Below, piece by piece: positions 42,259 through 53,593 of a DNA stretch of 64,000 bases. The notes under the pieces were generated by a model. It saw only the letters and a list, made by a program, of their open reading frames with translations, searched no databases and was not told where the DNA came from. The stretch lies in NCBI RefSeq assembly GCF_001428845.1, contig NZ_LMIU01000028.1, positions 62,001-126,000 of the forward strand, in the 5' to 3' direction. The position numbers were made by a program, and so were the translations under genes. This DNA is from Achromobacter sp. Root83 (GTDB taxonomy: Bacteria; Pseudomonadota; Gammaproteobacteria; Burkholderiales; Burkholderiaceae_B). Position 1 is the first letter of the stretch. Each line of letters opens with the position of its first letter.

Positions 42259-43428
42259 ATGTCTCTGCGCTCCCTTGCGGGCCTTCCCCCCTCGCGCAAG
42301 CGCCTGATCCCGATAGCCGCCGCCCTGCTGCTGGCCCTGCTGATCGGCGGGGCTGTCTGGCTGACGGGCGATAAAGGCCCCGCCGCTCCGCCTCCACCCA
42401 ACTACGGGCAGATCCCCGTTGCCGTCAGCGTCGCCGCGGCGCGCGTCGGCCCGTTGCAGCGCGATCTGCATGCGCTGGGCACCATCACGCCACTGGCGCA
42501 GGTGACCCTGCGCACCCAGGTCGACGGCGAATTGCTGAAGCTGCACTACACCGAGGGCCAGGCCGTCGTCCAGGGCCAGTTGCTGGCGGAAATCGACCCC
42601 CGCCCCTATCTGGCCGCGCTGGCGTGGGCCGAGGGCGAACTGGCGCAGACCCAGGCGCTGCTGGACAACGCCGCGGCGGACCTGCAGCGCTACCGCAAAC
42701 TGGCCCGCCAGGAAGCGGTATCCGGCCAGCAGCTCGATACCGCCGAGGCCCAGGTCCGCATCTATTCCGCCCAGCGCCGCAGGAATCAGGCCCAGGTGGC
42801 CGATGCCCAGCGCCTGCTGGACCACACCCGCATCCTCGCGCCGCAGTCCGGCCGCATCGGGTTGCGCCGCGTCGACGCGGGCAACCAGGTGCGCGCCGCC
42901 GACGCCGACGGGCTGACCACGCTGGTGCAGACCATGCCCATCTCGGCCCTGTTCAGCATTTCCGAGACCCGGCTGGACATCCTGCGTCAGGCCCAGGCCC
43001 GGACCGCCGCGCTGCGCGTCCAGGCCTGGGACGCCGACGACCGCCGCATGCTGGCCGAAGGCACGCTGGAAGCGCTGGACAACCGCATCCAAGCCGCCAG
43101 CGGCACCGTCCGGCTGCGCGCCCGTTTCGACAATGCCGATGAATCGCTCTTTCCCAACCAGTTCGTGAACATCCGGCTGGCCGTGGTGCAGCAGGACGAC
43201 GTGGTGACCATTCCCACCGCCGCCGTGCAGTACGGGTCCGAGGGTGCCTTCGTCTTCGTCATCGGCGACGACACGCGGGCCACGCGCCGCGTCCTGGAAC
43301 TGGGGCCGGCCACCGCTGGCCGCGTCGTGGTGCGCGCGGGCCTGGCCCAGCACGAGCGCGTCGTTGTCGAAGGCGTGGACCGCCTGCACGACGGACGCGA
43401 CGTGCAGATCGTCGAACATCAAAGCTGA
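42259..43428 (+). CDS. mdtA: RND efflux periplasmic adaptor (MdtA-like)
   Basis: A 389-residue membrane-fusion protein. One N-terminal membrane anchor (about 16-36), no lipobox. The lipoyl/coiled-coil hairpin region is visible in ITPLAQVTLRTQVDGELLKLHYTEGQAVVQGQLLAEIDPRPYLAAL and the long alpha-hairpin ALLDNAAADLQRYRKLARQEAVSGQQLDTAEAQV; the beta-barrel has APQSGRIGLRRVDAGNQV. It bridges the inner-membrane pumps and an outer-membrane channel. It is six bases upstream of mdtB. No outer-membrane channel is encoded in this operon. Confidence 0.9.
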   Translation: MSLRSLAGLPPSRKRLIPIAAALLLALLIGGAVWLTGDKGPAAPPPPNYGQIPVAVSVAAARVGPLQRDLHALGTITPLAQVTLRTQVDGELLKLHYTEGQAVVQGQLLAEIDPRPYLAALAWAEGELAQTQALLDNAAADLQRYRKLARQEAVSGQQLDTAEAQVRIYSAQRRRNQAQVADAQRLLDHTRILAPQSGRIGLRRVDAGNQVRAADADGLTTLVQTMPISALFSISETRLDILRQAQARTAALRVQAWDADDRRMLAEGTLEALDNRIQAASGTVRLRARFDNADESLFPNQFVNIRLAVVQQDDVVTIPTAAVQYGSEGAFVFVIGDDTRATRRVLELGPATAGRVVVRAGLAQHERVVVEGVDRLHDGRDVQIVEHQS

Positions 43429-43434
43429 GCCCGC

Positions 43435-46400
43435 ATGAGCCTGTCACGCCCCTTCATCCTGCGCCCGGTCGCCACGTCCTTCCTGATGATCGCCCTGCTG
43501 CTGTCGGGCATCCTGGCCTGGCGCATGCTGCCCGTGGCGGCGCTGCCGCAGGTCGACTACCCCATCATCCAGGTGACCACACAGTATCCGGGCGCCAGCC
43601 CCAACGTGACGGCGCGCGCCGTGACCGCGCCGCTGGAACGGCGCTTCGGGCAGATTCCGGGGCTCAAGCAGATGTCGTCCACCAGCGGCAGCGGCATCTC
43701 GGTCATCACGCTGCAATTCTCCTTGGACGTATCGCTGGGCGTGGCCGAGCAAGAGGTGCAGGCGGCCATCAGCGCCAGCGATTCGCTGCTGCCCGGCGAC
43801 CTGCCCACCCCGCCCGTCTACCGCAAGGTCAACCCGGCGGACGTGCCCATCCTGACGCTGGCCGTCACGTCGGACTCGCTGCCGCTGCCCAAGGTCTATG
43901 ACCTGGTCGACACCCGCATGACCCAGCGGCTCTCGCAACTGTCGGGCGTGGGCATGGTCAGCCTGGCCGGCGGCCAGCGTCCCGCCGTGCGCGTGCAGGT
44001 CAACCCGATGGCGCTGGCCGCCCGCGGCCTGCAATTGTCGGACGTGCAGGAAGCCATCGCCAAGGCGAACTCCAACCAGCCCAAGGGCAGCTTCGACGGG
44101 CCGGTGCGGTCCGTCATCATGGACGCCAACGACCAGCTCCAGAGCGCCGAGGAATACCGCGAACTGATCGTCGCGTGGAAGAATGGCGCGCCGGTGCGGC
44201 TGGGCCAGGTCGCCACCGTGGAAGACGGCGCCGAAGACCGCTATCTGGCGGCGTGGGTGGACAAGCAGCCCGCCGTCCTGGTCAACATCCAGCGCCAGCC
44301 CGGCGCCAACGTCATTGCGGTGGCCGACCAGGTCAAGGCGCTGCTGCCGCAGTTGACGGCCAGCCTGCCCGCCGCCGCGCAGGTCCGCATCCTGACCGAC
44401 CGCACCGAGAGCATCCGCGCGTCCGTGCGCGGCGTGCAGTGGGAGCTGGTGTTCGCCGTGGGGCTGGTGGTGCTGGTGACCTTCCTGTTCCTGCGCAACC
44501 TGCCCGCCACGCTGATCCCGAGCCTGGCGGTGCCGCTGTCCCTGATCGGCACCTTCGGCTTCATGCACCTGGCCGGTTTTTCCACCAACAACCTCACGCT
44601 GATGGCGCTGACGATAGGCGCGGGCTTCGTCGTGGACGACGCCATCGTCATGCTGGAGAACATTGCCCGCTACCGCGAGCAGGGCCACAGCCCCATGGCG
44701 GCCGCGCTCAAGGGCGCCGGGCAGATCGGCTTCACGCTGGTGTCGCTGACGCTGTCGCTGATCGCCGTGCTGATTCCGCTGCTCTTCATGGAAGACGTGG
44801 TGGGCCGCCTGTTCCGGGAATTCGCGATCACGCTGGCCGTCGCCATCCTGATATCGCTGGCGGTGTCGCTCACCCTGACCCCGATGATGTGCGCGCGCCT
44901 GCTGCCGGCGCACGTGGAATCGCGCCCCGGCCTGCTGGACCGCGTGCAGGCGCGCTACGCCCGCTGGCTGGACGTGACCCTGCGCCACCAGCGGCTGACC
45001 CTGCTGGCGATGCTGGCCACGGTGGTCCTGACCGGCCTGCTCTATCTGGCGGTGCCCAAGGGTTTCTTTCCGGTGCAGGACGGCGGCGTGCTGCAGGGCG
45101 TGACCCAGTCGTCGCAAAGCACGTCCTTCGACGCCATGTCGCGCCGCCAGCAGGCGGTGGCGCAAAGCCTGCTGGCCGATCCGGACGTGGCCAGCCTGTC
45201 GTCCTTCATCGGCATCGACGGCATGAACGCCACGCTGAACACCGGCCGCCTGCTGGTCAACCTGAAGCCCTGGAGCGAGCGCAGCGCGCCGCTGGCGGAC
45301 ATCATCGCCCGCCTGGGCGCTCGCGCCCGCGATGTGCAGGGCATCTCGCTCACGCTGCAGCCCGTGCAGGAGCTCAATATCGAAGACCGCGTCAGCCGCG
45401 GGCAATATCAGTTCACGCTGACCTCGCCCGACAGCGCGCTGCTGTCCCGCTGGACCGGCGAACTGATGCGGCGCCTGGCGCGGGCGCCCGAGCTCGCCGA
45501 GGTCTCGTCCGACCTCCAGGGAGATGGCCGCCAGGCCTACCTGCAGGTCTCGCGCGACGCGGCGGCGCGCCTGGGCGTGACCATGGACGACGTGGCGCAG
45601 ACGCTCTACAACGCCTTCGGGCAGCGCCAGGTCGCCACGCTGTTCACGCAGTCCAACCAGTACCGTGTGGTGCTGGAGGTGGACCGCGCCCTGGCCACGA
45701 GCCCCGACGCGCTGGAACGTATCCACCTGCAGACCGAGGATGGGCTGGCGATTCCGCTGTCGGTGCTGGCCACGGTCAGCGAGCGCGCGGCGCCACTGGC
45801 GGTCAATCACCTGTCTCAGTTCCCGGCCGTGAACCTGTCGTTCAACCTGCCGCCGGGCGGGTCGCTGGGCGAGGCCATCGCCGCCATCGAATCGGCGCAG
45901 CGCGAGATCGGCATGCCGGAAAGCGTGGAGCTGCGGCTGCAGGGCGCGGCGTCCGCCTTCCAGGCCTCGCTGTCCAACACCCTGTGGCTGATGCTGGCGG
46001 CCGTGGTCACCATGTACCTGGTGCTGGGCATGCTGTATGAAAGCGCCATCCATCCCATCACTATCCTGTCCACGCTGCCGTCGGCCACGGTGGGCGCGCT
46101 GCTGGCGCTGCTGATCACCGGGCGTCCGCTCGACCTGATCGCCGTCATCGGCATCATCCTGCTGATCGGGCTGGTGAAGAAGAACGGCATCATGATGGTG
46201 GACTTTGCGCTGGAAGCCGAGCGCACGCGCGGCCTGGCGCCGCACGCCGCCATCCGCGAAGCCGCCCTGCTGCGCCTGCGCCCCATCCTGATGACCACGC
46301 TGGCCGCGCTGTTCGGCGCGCTGCCGCTGATGCTGGCGACGGGGTCCGGCGCGGAACTGCGGCAGCCGCTGGGCTGGGTCATGGTGGGCGGCCTGCTGGT

Positions 46401-46515
46401 CAGCCAGGTGCTGACACTGTTCACCACGCCCGCCGTCTACCTGTTCTTCCACCGGCTGGGCCAGCGGCGCGCCGAGCCCGCCGGCACACCGGGCGCTGAA
46501 GGCCCCGCCCCATGA
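43435..46515 (+). CDS. mdtB: RND multidrug pump subunit (MdtB-like)
   Basis: A 1026-residue RND pump with twelve membrane helices and two large periplasmic loops. It aligns by eye with E. coli MdtB over long stretches: [56 protein letters not shown], and the proton-relay aspartates in TM4 ([16 protein letters not shown]). It forms a heterotrimer with MdtC. It overlaps mdtC by four bases (ATGA). Confidence 0.92.
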   Translation: MSLSRPFILRPVATSFLMIALLLSGILAWRMLPVAALPQVDYPIIQVTTQYPGASPNVTARAVTAPLERRFGQIPGLKQMSSTSGSGISVITLQFSLDVSLGVAEQEVQAAISASDSLLPGDLPTPPVYRKVNPADVPILTLAVTSDSLPLPKVYDLVDTRMTQRLSQLSGVGMVSLAGGQRPAVRVQVNPMALAARGLQLSDVQEAIAKANSNQPKGSFDGPVRSVIMDANDQLQSAEEYRELIVAWKNGAPVRLGQVATVEDGAEDRYLAAWVDKQPAVLVNIQRQPGANVIAVADQVKALLPQLTASLPAAAQVRILTDRTESIRASVRGVQWELVFAVGLVVLVTFLFLRNLPATLIPSLAVPLSLIGTFGFMHLAGFSTNNLTLMALTIGAGFVVDDAIVMLENIARYREQGHSPMAAALKGAGQIGFTLVSLTLSLIAVLIPLLFMEDVVGRLFREFAITLAVAILISLAVSLTLTPMMCARLLPAHVESRPGLLDRVQARYARWLDVTLRHQRLTLLAMLATVVLTGLLYLAVPKGFFPVQDGGVLQGVTQSSQSTSFDAMSRRQQAVAQSLLADPDVASLSSFIGIDGMNATLNTGRLLVNLKPWSERSAPLADIIARLGARARDVQGISLTLQPVQELNIEDRVSRGQYQFTLTSPDSALLSRWTGELMRRLARAPELAEVSSDLQGDGRQAYLQVSRDAAARLGVTMDDVAQTLYNAFGQRQVATLFTQSNQYRVVLEVDRALATSPDALERIHLQTEDGLAIPLSVLATVSERAAPLAVNHLSQFPAVNLSFNLPPGGSLGEAIAAIESAQREIGMPESVELRLQGAASAFQASLSNTLWLMLAAVVTMYLVLGMLYESAIHPITILSTLPSATVGALLALLITGRPLDLIAVIGIILLIGLVKKNGIMMVDFALEAERTRGLAPHAAIREAALLRLRPILMTTLAALFGALPLMLATGSGAELRQPLGWVMVGGLLVSQVLTLFTTPAVYLFFHRLGQRRAEPAGTPGAEGPAP

Positions 46516-49500
46516 TCCGGGCCTTGCTGCACCGGCCCATCGCCTGCATCTTCCTGGCGGTGGCGCTGACCCTGCTGGGCGCGGTGGCATGGCGGCTGCT
46601 GCCGGTGGCGCCCCTGCCCCAGGTGGATTTCCCCACCATCGAGGTGCGCGCCGACCTGCCGGGCGCCAGCCCCGAAAGCATGGCCAGCACGGTGGCAGCC
46701 CCCCTGGAGCGCGCGCTGGGCAGCATCGCGGGCGTCAGTTCCATGACCTCGTCCAGCAACCAGGGCGCGACCCGCGTGCAGCTGCAGTTCGAACTGGACC
46801 GCGACATCAACGAAGCCGCCCGCGACGTGCAGGCCGCCATCAACGCCGCCCGCGCCGAACTGCCGGCCGGCATGCCGGGCAACCCCAGCTATCGCAAGGT
46901 CAATCCTTCGCAGGCGCCCATCATGGCGCTGGCGCTCAGTTCCGCCACCCGGCCCGCCGGCCAGCTCTATGACCTGGGATCGACGGTGCTGGCGCAGAAG
47001 ATCTCGCAGATCGGCGGCGTGGGCGAAGTGACGCTGGGGGGCAGCTCCCTGCCCGCCGTGCGCGTGCAGGTCAATTCCAACGCGCTGGCCCACTACGGCG
47101 TGGCGCTGGACGACGTGCGCCAGGCGATTTCGGATGCCGCCCCCATGGGTCCGCGGGGGCTGCTGGATTCGGCCGGCCGGCGCTGGGAGGTCGGCACGCC
47201 CGAGCAGCCGCGCAGCGCGGACGACTACAACAGCCTGATCGTGCGCCACAAGGACGGCGCGGTGATCCGGCTGTCGCAGGTGGCGCGCGTGAGCGATTCG
47301 GTGGAAAACCGCTACAGCAGCGGCTTTCACAACGGCAACCCGGCCGTGGTGCTGACCATCAGCCGCCAGCCGGGCTCCAACATCATCGAGACCATCCAGG
47401 CCATCAACCAGGCCCTGCCCGGCCTGCGCGCGCTGATGCCCGCCGACGTGGACCTGACCGTCGCCCTGGACCGCTCGCCCGGCATCAACGCCACCCTGCG
47501 CGAAGCCCACATCACCCTGGCCCTGGCCGCCGGGCTGGTCATCCTGGTGGTATGGCTGTTCCTGGGCAACGCCCGCGCCGCCGCCATACCCGGCGTGGCG
47601 ATCCCGGTCTGCCTGATCGCCACCTTCGCGGTCATGTACGCGTGGGGCTTTTCGCTGAACAACCTGTCGCTGATGGCGCTGATCGTGGCGGCCGGGCTGG
47701 TGGTGGACGACGCCATCGTCGTGCTGGAGAACATCTCGCGCCATATCGAGCGCGGCCTGACGCCCGCCAGGGCCGCTTTGCGGGGCGTGCGCGAGGTAGG
47801 CTTCACGCTGGTGGCGATGACGCTGGCGCTGAGCGTGGTCTTTGTCTCCATCCTCTTCATGGGCGGCCTGGTCGAGCGGCTGTTCCGCGAGTTTTCGATC
47901 ACGCTGGTGGCCGCCACGGTGATTTCGCTGGTGGTGTCGGTGGCCATCATTCCCGCCCTGTGCGCCCGCTGGCTCAAGCCGGCGGGGCGCACAGCGACCC
48001 GCGCCGCGCCCAAGGCTTCCCGCATGCAGGCCGCCTTTGCCCGCGTGCACGGGTGGTACGGCGTGTCGCTGGCGCGCGTGCTGGGCCATGCCCGCCTGAC
48101 GCTGCTGCTGCTGGCGGGCGTGGTCGGGCTGAACGTCTATCTGTATGTGCATGCGCCGAAGGGTTTTTTACCCGTGCAGGACACCGGGCAGTTGATGGGC
48201 TTCGTGCGCGGCGACGACGGCTTCTCGTTCCAGGTCATGCAGCCCAAGATCGACCAGTACCGCCAACTGGTGCTGAAGCACCCCGCCGTGCAGGACGTGA
48301 TCGGCTACAACGGCGGCGGCCTGGGCATCAGCAATTCGCTCTTCCTGATCCGCCTCAAGCCCGCGGCCGAACGCAAGGAATCCTCCACCGAAGTCATCAA
48401 CTGGCTGCGCACGAACGCGCCCGCCGTGCCGGGCGGCATGTTCTTTTTGAACGTGGACCAGGACCTGCGCATGCCCGGCGGCTTCGGCAATTCCGGCGAC
48501 CACGAGCTGGCCATCATGGCCAGCGACGTGCCCGCGCTGCGGCAATGGTCGCGCAAGATCTCCAAGGCCATGCAGGAGATCCCCGAGCTGCGCGACGTGG
48601 ACGCCGAGGGCGACGGCGCCACGCAGCAGGTCGTCATCGACATCGACCGCAGCGCCGCGCAGCGCCTGGGCGTGGACATGAGCACCATCAGCAGCGTCCT
48701 GAGCAATTCCTTCAGCCAGCGCCAGGTCGCCACGCTGTACGACGCCATGAACCAGTACCGCGTGGTGCTGGAGCTGGACCCCCGCTACACCGAAGACCCC
48801 GAGGTCCTGGAGCAGGTGCAGGTGGTGGCCGCCGACGGCAACCGCGTTCCGCTGACCGCCTTCGCCACTTACAAGCATGGCCTGGTCAACGACCGTGTGT
48901 TCCACGATGGGCTGTTCGCCGCCGTGGGCGTGGGCTTTTCGCTGGCGGAAGGCGTGTCGCTGCAACAGGGACTGGCCGCCATCGACGCCGCCATGGCCCG
49001 CCTGATGGTGCCGTCCCACATCCAGACGCGGCTGGGCGGCGACGCGCGCAACTTCCAGCAAAGCCTGCAGGACCAGCCCTGGCTGATCCTGACGGTGCTG
49101 ATCGCCATCTACCTGGTGCTGGGCATTCTTTATGAAAGCCCGCTGCATCCCTTGACGATCCTGTCCACCCTGCCGTCGGCGGGCGTCGGCGCGCTGCTGG
49201 CGCTGCGGCTGGCCGGCATCGAATTCACCCTGATCGCGCTGCTGGGCCTGTTCCTGCTGGTGGGCATCGTGATGAAGAACGCCATCCTGATGATCGACTT
49301 CGCGATCAGCCTGGAACGGCGCGAGAACCTGACACCGGAGCAGGCCATCCACCGCGCCGCCATGCTGCGCCTGCGCCCCATCGTCATGACCAACCTGGCC
49401 GGCCTGCTGGGCGCCCTGCCATTGGTGCTGGGCATGGGAGAAGGATCGGAACTGCGGCGGCCGCTGGGCGTCGCGATTGTCGGCGGCCTGATGATCAGCC

Positions 49501-49592
49501 AGTTCCTGACGCTGTACACGACGCCGATCGTCTATCTGGCGCTGGAGCGCTTGCGGCTGAAGGCGCGGACCAAGGCGCGCCGCGCCGCCTAG
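46512..49592 (+). CDS. mdtC: RND multidrug pump subunit (MdtC-like)
   Basis: A 1026-residue RND pump paralogous to the upstream subunit. Features: [83 protein letters not shown] and the TM4 aspartates [16 protein letters not shown]. It is the usual partner of MdtB in exporting bile salts, novobiocin and similar compounds. A hairpin follows 15 bases after the stop. Confidence 0.92.
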   Translation: MIRALLHRPIACIFLAVALTLLGAVAWRLLPVAPLPQVDFPTIEVRADLPGASPESMASTVAAPLERALGSIAGVSSMTSSSNQGATRVQLQFELDRDINEAARDVQAAINAARAELPAGMPGNPSYRKVNPSQAPIMALALSSATRPAGQLYDLGSTVLAQKISQIGGVGEVTLGGSSLPAVRVQVNSNALAHYGVALDDVRQAISDAAPMGPRGLLDSAGRRWEVGTPEQPRSADDYNSLIVRHKDGAVIRLSQVARVSDSVENRYSSGFHNGNPAVVLTISRQPGSNIIETIQAINQALPGLRALMPADVDLTVALDRSPGINATLREAHITLALAAGLVILVVWLFLGNARAAAIPGVAIPVCLIATFAVMYAWGFSLNNLSLMALIVAAGLVVDDAIVVLENISRHIERGLTPARAALRGVREVGFTLVAMTLALSVVFVSILFMGGLVERLFREFSITLVAATVISLVVSVAIIPALCARWLKPAGRTATRAAPKASRMQAAFARVHGWYGVSLARVLGHARLTLLLLAGVVGLNVYLYVHAPKGFLPVQDTGQLMGFVRGDDGFSFQVMQPKIDQYRQLVLKHPAVQDVIGYNGGGLGISNSLFLIRLKPAAERKESSTEVINWLRTNAPAVPGGMFFLNVDQDLRMPGGFGNSGDHELAIMASDVPALRQWSRKISKAMQEIPELRDVDAEGDGATQQVVIDIDRSAAQRLGVDMSTISSVLSNSFSQRQVATLYDAMNQYRVVLELDPRYTEDPEVLEQVQVVAADGNRVPLTAFATYKHGLVNDRVFHDGLFAAVGVGFSLAEGVSLQQGLAAIDAAMARLMVPSHIQTRLGGDARNFQQSLQDQPWLILTVLIAIYLVLGILYESPLHPLTILSTLPSAGVGALLALRLAGIEFTLIALLGLFLLVGIVMKNAILMIDFAISLERRENLTPEQAIHRAAMLRLRPIVMTNLAGLLGALPLVLGMGEGSELRRPLGVAIVGGLMISQFLTLYTTPIVYLALERLRLKARTKARRAA

Positions 49593-49606
49593 CAGTCGTT
49601 TCCCCG

Positions 49607-49630
49607 GTGGCCGGCGGCGCCAGGCCACCG
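49607..49630 (+). terminator. Hairpin after the mdtABC-type operon
   Basis: GGTGGCC (49607-49613) pairs with GGCCACC (49624-49630) around a ten-base loop, just after mdtC. No clear T-tract; termination is likely but may need Rho. Confidence 0.5.
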
Positions 49631-49637
49631 CCCGCTC

Positions 49638-49657
49638 AATACTCAAATTTGAGTATT
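49638..49657. promoter_or_regulatory. Perfect 20-bp palindrome upstream of the protease cassette
   Basis: AATACTCAAATTTGAGTATT is a perfect, loop-free 10+10 inverted repeat in an AT-rich patch, 135 bases before the M15-type peptidase gene; a smaller GAAT-N5-ATTC dyad follows at 49659-49671. It is much too AT-rich for a terminator stem of this genome and looks like an operator for a dimeric repressor, or the edge of an inserted segment. The symmetry is seen; the function is unknown. Confidence 0.5.
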
Positions 49658-49791
49658 TCGAATACCGGATTCGGGATTAAAACGAGCGTTCCGCGGCTCG
49701 ATGGAGAATCGGCCGCAGTTCGATTCGCCTTGGCGCCCGCTTGGGTCCGACAGGGTTGGCAGCATGCACGGTTCACGAACGGGAGCATGTA

Positions 49792-50487
49792 ATGACAGCA
49801 AAAACCAGGTCCGAAGCGCATCCCGCCCCCATCGGCGCCCGCAAGGCGCGGACGCCATTGGCCGGCAAGATGCGCGAACCGAAGCCGGCGCATCGTTCTT
49901 CGTCCTTGCTCAGGACGCGGGCCGGCCTGTTGAACGCAACGAAGCAGCTGAGCGGGCCGCTGTGGGTGGCCCAGTTTCCCGGCAGCAAATCCATCGACGA
50001 TCTGACGCCAAAGTTCAGGATGTGCGTGGAGCCGTTCGTGGCTGCAATGGTTGCGGCCGGCGCGAAGGTGACCATCAGCGCGACCTTGAGACCGCCGGAG
50101 CGGATGTACCTGATGCACTGGTCCTGGCGGATCAGTCATTCCCAGGTCAAGCCCTGGGACGTGCCGCCCATGCCCGGCGTCGACATCGAATGGAGCCACG
50201 GCAGTCTTGCCGAATCCATCCAAGCCGCGCAAGCCATGGTCGCGGCCTACGGCACCGTCACCAAACCCTCGTTGACGTCCAAGCATGGCAAAGGCACGGC
50301 CATCGACATGACGATCAGGTGGAAAGGCGAATTGACGGTAAAAAATGCGCACGACAAGGCCGTGACGATAACCAGCTCACCGAGGAACGGAATGAACCCC
50401 GACCTGGTCCGGGTTGGAGAATCCTACGGTGTGATCAAGGCTGCCTTCTCCGACGACCCCCCGCATTGGTCGAACGACGGCCACTAG
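49792..50487 (+). CDS. M15-type zinc D,D-peptidase-like protein (first gene of the protease cassette)
   Basis: A 231-residue protein without a signal peptide. The zinc motif S-x-H-x(3)-G-x-A-x-D appears as SKHGKGTAID (163-172; ligands H165 and D172), and a third ligand H225 is in DDPPHW, the form seen in endolysin-like M15C peptidases. SATLRPPERMYLMHW (96-110) is the substrate-binding strand region. M15 enzymes cut D-Ala-D-Ala or L-Ala-D-Glu bonds in peptidoglycan. The first 50 residues are basic, low-complexity and may be a targeting or linker tail. GGGAG precedes the ATG. The downstream gene also has a peptidoglycan-hydrolase domain, which supports a shared cell-wall target. Confidence 0.75.
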   Translation: MTAKTRSEAHPAPIGARKARTPLAGKMREPKPAHRSSSLLRTRAGLLNATKQLSGPLWVAQFPGSKSIDDLTPKFRMCVEPFVAAMVAAGAKVTISATLRPPERMYLMHWSWRISHSQVKPWDVPPMPGVDIEWSHGSLAESIQAAQAMVAAYGTVTKPSLTSKHGKGTAIDMTIRWKGELTVKNAHDKAVTITSSPRNGMNPDLVRVGESYGVIKAAFSDDPPHWSNDGH

Positions 50488-50597
50488 TCCGGCCGCCGCG
50501 CGCCGTCTTGTCTGAATATGCGCAGTGCCATCATTGATCGATGCCCGCCACAAGGTTCGTCCCGACACGGCCTGCCTGCTGAATCCGGAGTCCAACC

Positions 50598-53579
50598 ATG
50601 CCCACTCCCACCTTCCGATGCGTCTCGCTCGCGCAGTTCCAGCAGATTCTCAAGCAGTTTGAATTTACGCGCGCCATTACCAGCGTACATATGCACCACA
50701 CGTGGCGTCCAAGGCGAGCGGATTTTCGCGGCCACCAGACCATCGTGGGAATGTGGCGTCACCATACCGAGACCAATGGCTGGAACGACATCGCCCAGCA
50801 CATCACCATCGACCCCGATGGCCAGATCTGGCTGGGGCGCAACTGGAACGCCGCGCCGGCAAGCGCCAAGGGCCACAATGGCAACAGGGATGTCGGGCCG
50901 TTCATGTTCGAGATGATCGGTGATTTTGACCGAGGCGCCGATCCATTCGACGGGCAGCAGAAAGAGACGGCGCTAGGGGTGATAGCCGCCGTGCTCGCGC
51001 GCTTCGATCTGGCCGACACCGCGTTGCGCTTTCACAATACGATGTCGTCCAAGTCCTGCCCTGGCTCGTCGATCGACTACCAGCAGACGCTGCGCGATCT
51101 TGCAGACTACCGTCTGCGCACCGCTGCGCCCCGGTCTGGACTTGCCCTAAACGCGCGCGTCATCAAGCCCTTTGCGGACGAATCGCGACACATGGTTGCG
51201 GAAGCCCTACAGGCGCTGCGGCGCGCCGATACGGAAATGACCGATCCGGCCGATGCCGAACTGGATCACGGCGAGCGGAACGGACACGACACCAACGGCA
51301 CGGCTTTCGACTTCCCATCCGCAGGCGCTGATTCCAGTCGCGCAGCCCTGTCCAACGGCCAGGCCCGCGCCCGCGGCGCCCTGACGAGCGCAGACCTGGC
51401 GGCACTGCGCCCGCACTTGATCAACCTGACGGCGGGCCGCCTATCCAGCGATGGCGAGATGATCACGACGCCAGCGGATGTGGACGCCATATTCGAGGAA
51501 TACCTGCCGCAAGCCCTGGAGACGGCCAAAGGACGTCCGGTGCGTATCCTGTTCTATGCCCACGGGGGCCTGGTGTCCGAGTCGACGGGGCTGCGGATCG
51601 CGCACAAACAAGTCCAATGGTGGCGGCACAATCACGTCTATCCCATCCATTTCGCCTGGGAAACGGGCCTGTTCCAAGCGATTGCGGAATTGCTGGGACG
51701 CCTGCCGGTGTCACGCGGCCTGGATCCGCGGGAGTTCCTGAGCGACCCCTTGCTGGAATTGTTCGCCCACAACGCGGGCGGCGTAAAAATTTGGGGCGCG
51801 ATGAAGGCGAGCGCGCAACGCGCCGCCGAAGCTCCCACTGCCACCAATCCCATAGGGGGTGGCGCGTACTACGTTGCCACGAAGCTCGCCGCCCTATGCA
51901 ATGCGCATCCTGGAAAATTCGAGCTTCATGCGGTCGGCCATAGCGCGGGATCCCTATTCCATGCCTTCTTCGTCCCGCTCGCACGGCACCTCAAGGCACC
52001 CCGCTTCAAATCGCTGCAGTTCATGGCACCCGCCGTGCGCATCGATACATTCAAGGACAGGCTTCTGCCCCAACTCGGTAACGGCGACGGGCATGCCTTT
52101 GAAGACCTCACCGTTTACACCATGCGCCGCGAGTATGAACGCCGCGACCACTGTGCGCATATCTATGGAAAATCCCTGCTGTATCTGATCCACCACGCGC
52201 TGGAAGACCGCCGGGAAACGCCCATTCTGGGGCTGGAGGACAGCTTGCGTGCCGACGCGGACCTCAAGCGGTTGTTTCGCCTGGGCGTCGCATCGGGAGG
52301 ACCGGCAAACATAGTCTGGTCACCCGGCGCGAACGGCACCGGACGAGGGGCTAGCCAGGCCACGGCCCACGGCGATTTTGACGACGACCCCGCCACCATG
52401 AATAGCCTGGCGCGTCATGTGCTCGCGTTAGGGGATGCCGATCCCATCGTCGATTTCCCTGACCCACGCGATGTCTCCACCGCCCAGCGCTCCTGGCAGG
52501 ACGAGATCGATTGGCCCGCACCGATCCGTCGATACGCGGCCGAGCCGCGGATCCCGCCGCAAGACCAGCCGCAAGACCCGCCACAGGACCCGTCTTCCGT
52601 TCCCTGGCCTGACTCCCACGCCATCCAGCCGGCCGTGGCGTCGGCGCTGAATGGCGGCCGGCGCCTGGCGCTGTGTGTGGGGATAGACGCGTACCCCGAC
52701 GCCGCCGACCAGCTTGGCGGCTGCGTGAACGATGCGCGGCGCTGGAGCCAGGCGCTTGCGGGCCTGGGATTCGAACCCACGCTATTACTGGACGGCAAGG
52801 CCAGCCATGCCGCCATCGAATACGGTCTGCGACGGCTTCTGAAAGACTGCAAACCGGGCGACGTGGTGGTCTTCCAGTTTTCCGGCCATGGCACCCAGGT
52901 GGACGACCTGAATGGCGACGAAAACGACGGGCTGGACGAAGCGCTGTGCCCCGTCGATTTTCGCAGTGGCGCGCTGTTCCTGGATGACGACATCGGTCGA
53001 ATCCTGGAGGAAGTTCCGCGCGACGTGAACATGACGCTTTTCATCGACTCCTGCCATAGCGGAACCGTCGCCCGCTTTGCGGTCGGCGCCGCTCAGCCCC
53101 GGCCACCGGGCAGCCGCGCGCGTTATGTCAGACCGACACCCCAATTACAGGAGGCCCATCGTCTCTTTCGCACCGGCATGTCCGCCGCCCGCGCCGCGCC
53201 GGGCCGACGCGGACGTCTGGATCTGAGCCACGTGAAGTTCTCGGCCTGCCAAGACAACGAGCAGGCGCTCGAACGCAACGGCAGCGGTGATTTCACGCGC
53301 CACGCACTCCATATTTTGCAGGGCAACGCCGCGCCGTTAAACCATGCGCAGTTCCAGGCCCGACTGCTGAAGGCGTTCGGCCCACAGACGCTGCAAAGGC
53401 CGCGGCTCGATTGTGCGGACGGCATAGAGACACGCGTTCTGCTGCAGCCGCTGAGCGGCCACGCGCAGCCGTCGACAGGCCAGGACCGCGAGGAGTCGCC
53501 GATCGCCATGGGCAACGCGCGATCACAGCAAGCCGTGCAACTGCTATCCCGGGCGATGCAAGTCCTGACCCAGCCTTGA
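50598..53579 (+). CDS. PGRP-type amidase / alpha-beta hydrolase / caspase fusion protein
   Basis: A 993-residue protein with three domains. (1) About 1-175, an amidase of the T7-lysozyme/PGRP type: likely zinc ligands H31, H146 and C154, lysine K152 two before the cysteine, and GWNDIAQHITIDPDGQIWLGR (61-81); the catalytic tyrosine of T7 lysozyme is here Q67. (2) About 310-540, an alpha/beta-hydrolase: ILFYAHGG (317-324) and nucleophile elbow GHSAGS (S449). (3) About 686-950, a caspase (C14): start LALCVGIDAYPDAADQLGGCVNDA, H764 in SGHGTQ and C819 in DSCHSG, with downstream acidic loops. A Pro/Gln/Asp-rich linker (650-672) joins domains 2 and 3. No signal peptide. An AT-rich ribosome site GGAG precedes ATG 50598. 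Confidence 0.8.
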   Translation: MPTPTFRCVSLAQFQQILKQFEFTRAITSVHMHHTWRPRRADFRGHQTIVGMWRHHTETNGWNDIAQHITIDPDGQIWLGRNWNAAPASAKGHNGNRDVGPFMFEMIGDFDRGADPFDGQQKETALGVIAAVLARFDLADTALRFHNTMSSKSCPGSSIDYQQTLRDLADYRLRTAAPRSGLALNARVIKPFADESRHMVAEALQALRRADTEMTDPADAELDHGERNGHDTNGTAFDFPSAGADSSRAALSNGQARARGALTSADLAALRPHLINLTAGRLSSDGEMITTPADVDAIFEEYLPQALETAKGRPVRILFYAHGGLVSESTGLRIAHKQVQWWRHNHVYPIHFAWETGLFQAIAELLGRLPVSRGLDPREFLSDPLLELFAHNAGGVKIWGAMKASAQRAAEAPTATNPIGGGAYYVATKLAALCNAHPGKFELHAVGHSAGSLFHAFFVPLARHLKAPRFKSLQFMAPAVRIDTFKDRLLPQLGNGDGHAFEDLTVYTMRREYERRDHCAHIYGKSLLYLIHHALEDRRETPILGLEDSLRADADLKRLFRLGVASGGPANIVWSPGANGTGRGASQATAHGDFDDDPATMNSLARHVLALGDADPIVDFPDPRDVSTAQRSWQDEIDWPAPIRRYAAEPRIPPQDQPQDPPQDPSSVPWPDSHAIQPAVASALNGGRRLALCVGIDAYPDAADQLGGCVNDARRWSQALAGLGFEPTLLLDGKASHAAIEYGLRRLLKDCKPGDVVVFQFSGHGTQVDDLNGDENDGLDEALCPVDFRSGALFLDDDIGRILEEVPRDVNMTLFIDSCHSGTVARFAVGAAQPRPPGSRARYVRPTPQLQEAHRLFRTGMSAARAAPGRRGRLDLSHVKFSACQDNEQALERNGSGDFTRHALHILQGNAAPLNHAQFQARLLKAFGPQTLQRPRLDCADGIETRVLLQPLSGHAQPSTGQDREESPIAMGNARSQQAVQLLSRAMQVLTQP

Positions 53580-53593
53580 AGGCAGGTGTATCC

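Noticed and set aside
43444..46590. 1048-codon open frame on the minus strand
   Set aside because: Fully antisense to mdtB; composition is typical of mirror frames in GC-rich genes.
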